Origin: Geodermatophilaceae bacterium
GTDB taxonomy: Bacteria > Actinomycetota > Actinomycetes > Mycobacteriales > Geodermatophilaceae
Reading direction: 5' to 3'
Assembly (NCBI GenBank): GCA_013814015.1
Contig: JACCQS010000003.1
Span: 1-14,499, forward strand
Length of the DNA stretch: 14,499 bases
Shown here: positions 13,993 to 14,499 of the stretch, piece by piece
Layout: every line of letters begins with the position of its first letter
How positions within the stretch are numbered: the first letter of the stretch is position 1
Program-made: the position numbers and the translations under genes
Notes under the pieces: model-generated
The model's input: only the letters and a program-made list of their open reading frames with translations
The model's database searches: none
Told to the model about the DNA's origin: nothing

Positions 13993-14173
13993 ACCTGTGT
14001 TGGTGCCCAGTGTCACCGGTTCCAGCCAGCTCCACGGGCATCGCAGTACCTGCAGACCTACTGCTAGGCAGCCGACCGTGGCCAGCCGCAGCGCGGACGT
14101 GGCGCCACAAAAGGGTGTTGTGTCCGGCGTACTTTGAGTAAGTTCGGGAGCCCCTCGATGAGATGAGACTCAG

Positions 14174-14499
14174 GTGAAGATTCGGGCAACCCTTGCGGCA
14201 TTCGCCTTGGCGGCGGCCGGGCTGATGGTCACGGCAGCACCAGCACAGGCGGTGGAGGACGCAGGGACATTTAGCGGGACGGAGACTTTCACGGACTGTG
14301 ATGGGGACTACGTCGTCACAAGCAAGTTCTCGGGCGCCTTCGTGATTCAAGATGCGGACCCGTCCACGGATGGCCAGTTCTTCCCGTTTTCGCAGCTGCT
14401 CCGGTTCACCGACACCATCACGAACCCCGAAACGGGTGAGTACATAACCGTCAACGGCACGCTCTTTTTCAGAGAGGTGCAGCCCCACTACCTGGGCAA
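14174..14499 (+). CDS. Secreted protein of unknown function, 3' end cut by the window
   Basis: The frame opens at GTG 14174 and stays open to the window edge, giving at least 108 residues. Seen: a textbook signal peptide with K-I-R at the N-terminus, a hydrophobic alanine-leucine core from about 5 to 22 and an A-Q-A cleavage site after residue 26. The mature part starts V-E-D-A-G-T-F-S-G-T-E-T-F and contains one cysteine in T-D-C-D-G-D. It has the alternating pattern of a beta-rich extracellular protein. I do not recognise a family. The codons include ATT, CTT, TTT, ATA and AGA, which the other genes here mostly avoid, so recent acquisition or weak expression is possible. The ribosome binding site is weak. 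An antiparallel minus-strand frame over this stretch is judged a shadow. Confidence 0.7.
   Translation, partial: MKIRATLAAFALAAAGLMVTAAPAQAVEDAGTFSGTETFTDCDGDYVVTSKFSGAFVIQDADPSTDGQFFPFSQLLRFTDTITNPETGEYITVNGTLFFREVQPHYLG

Noticed and set aside
13900..14173. tRNA or small RNA gene in the divergent gap
   Set aside because: The CAGCCGGCTG hairpin is present, but no cloverleaf, T-loop GTTCGA-type motif or CCA end can be built around it.
13976..14488. Minus-strand open frame of 170 codons at the right edge
   Set aside because: The opposite strand encodes a clear signal peptide and a consistent secreted protein. This frame shows no domain and crosses the intergenic region.
1..14499. CRISPR array, insertion sequence, prophage or integrase
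   Set aside because: No regularly spaced repeats, transposase or integrase motifs, or terminal inverted repeats were found on either strand.

Overview
The window looks like a chromosomal segment from a high-GC Gram-positive bacterium (Actinobacteria). Third codon positions are almost all G or C, GTG starts are frequent, stop/start overlaps of the ATGA and GTGA type are common, and a separate lnt gene is coupled to a polyprenol-phosphate mannose synthase gene. I cannot name the genus. There is no phage, insertion sequence, CRISPR array, rRNA or tRNA that I can support.

Region 1 (91-4781, all minus strand) is a tightly packed five-gene unit read right to left: lnt (apolipoprotein N-acyltransferase), ppm1 (polyprenol-phosphate mannose synthase), an FxsA-family membrane protein, a saccharopine-dehydrogenase-like NAD(P) oxidoreductase, and mug (mismatch uracil glycosylase). 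Every junction is a 4-base stop/start overlap. Lnt and Ppm1 are the two steps that lipidate exported lipoproteins and supply mannose for their glycosylation.

Region 2 (4782-5244) is a 463-base gap without a convincing protein gene. On the minus strand it carries a sigma-70-like promoter candidate and then a long structured leader. Short blocks resembling a cobalamin riboswitch occur there in the right order, but they compete with a long inverted repeat.

Region 3 (5245-12219) is a lysine-degradation locus. A minus-strand operon runs kdd, amidohydrolase, kamD, kamE, kal. Divergent kamA lies on the plus strand, separated by 128 bases that hold overlapping palindromes. Together these encode L-lysine to beta-lysine (KamA), beta-lysine to 3,5-diaminohexanoate (KamDE, B12 and PLP), oxidation to 3-keto-5-aminohexanoate (Kdd), and deamination of 3-aminobutyryl-CoA (Kal). 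The cleavage enzyme Kce, a CoA transferase and the aminomutase reactivase are not in the window. A YtcJ-like amidohydrolase of unknown role is embedded and translationally coupled in the middle. KamA is divergent: its PLP-lysine loop is one residue shorter than in the classical enzyme, and the C-terminal cysteines are absent.

Region 4 (12242-14499) is ordinary flanking DNA: a PlsC-type acyltransferase, a possible frameshifted gene remnant, a PPOX-type flavoprotein, and the start of a secreted protein that runs off the right edge.
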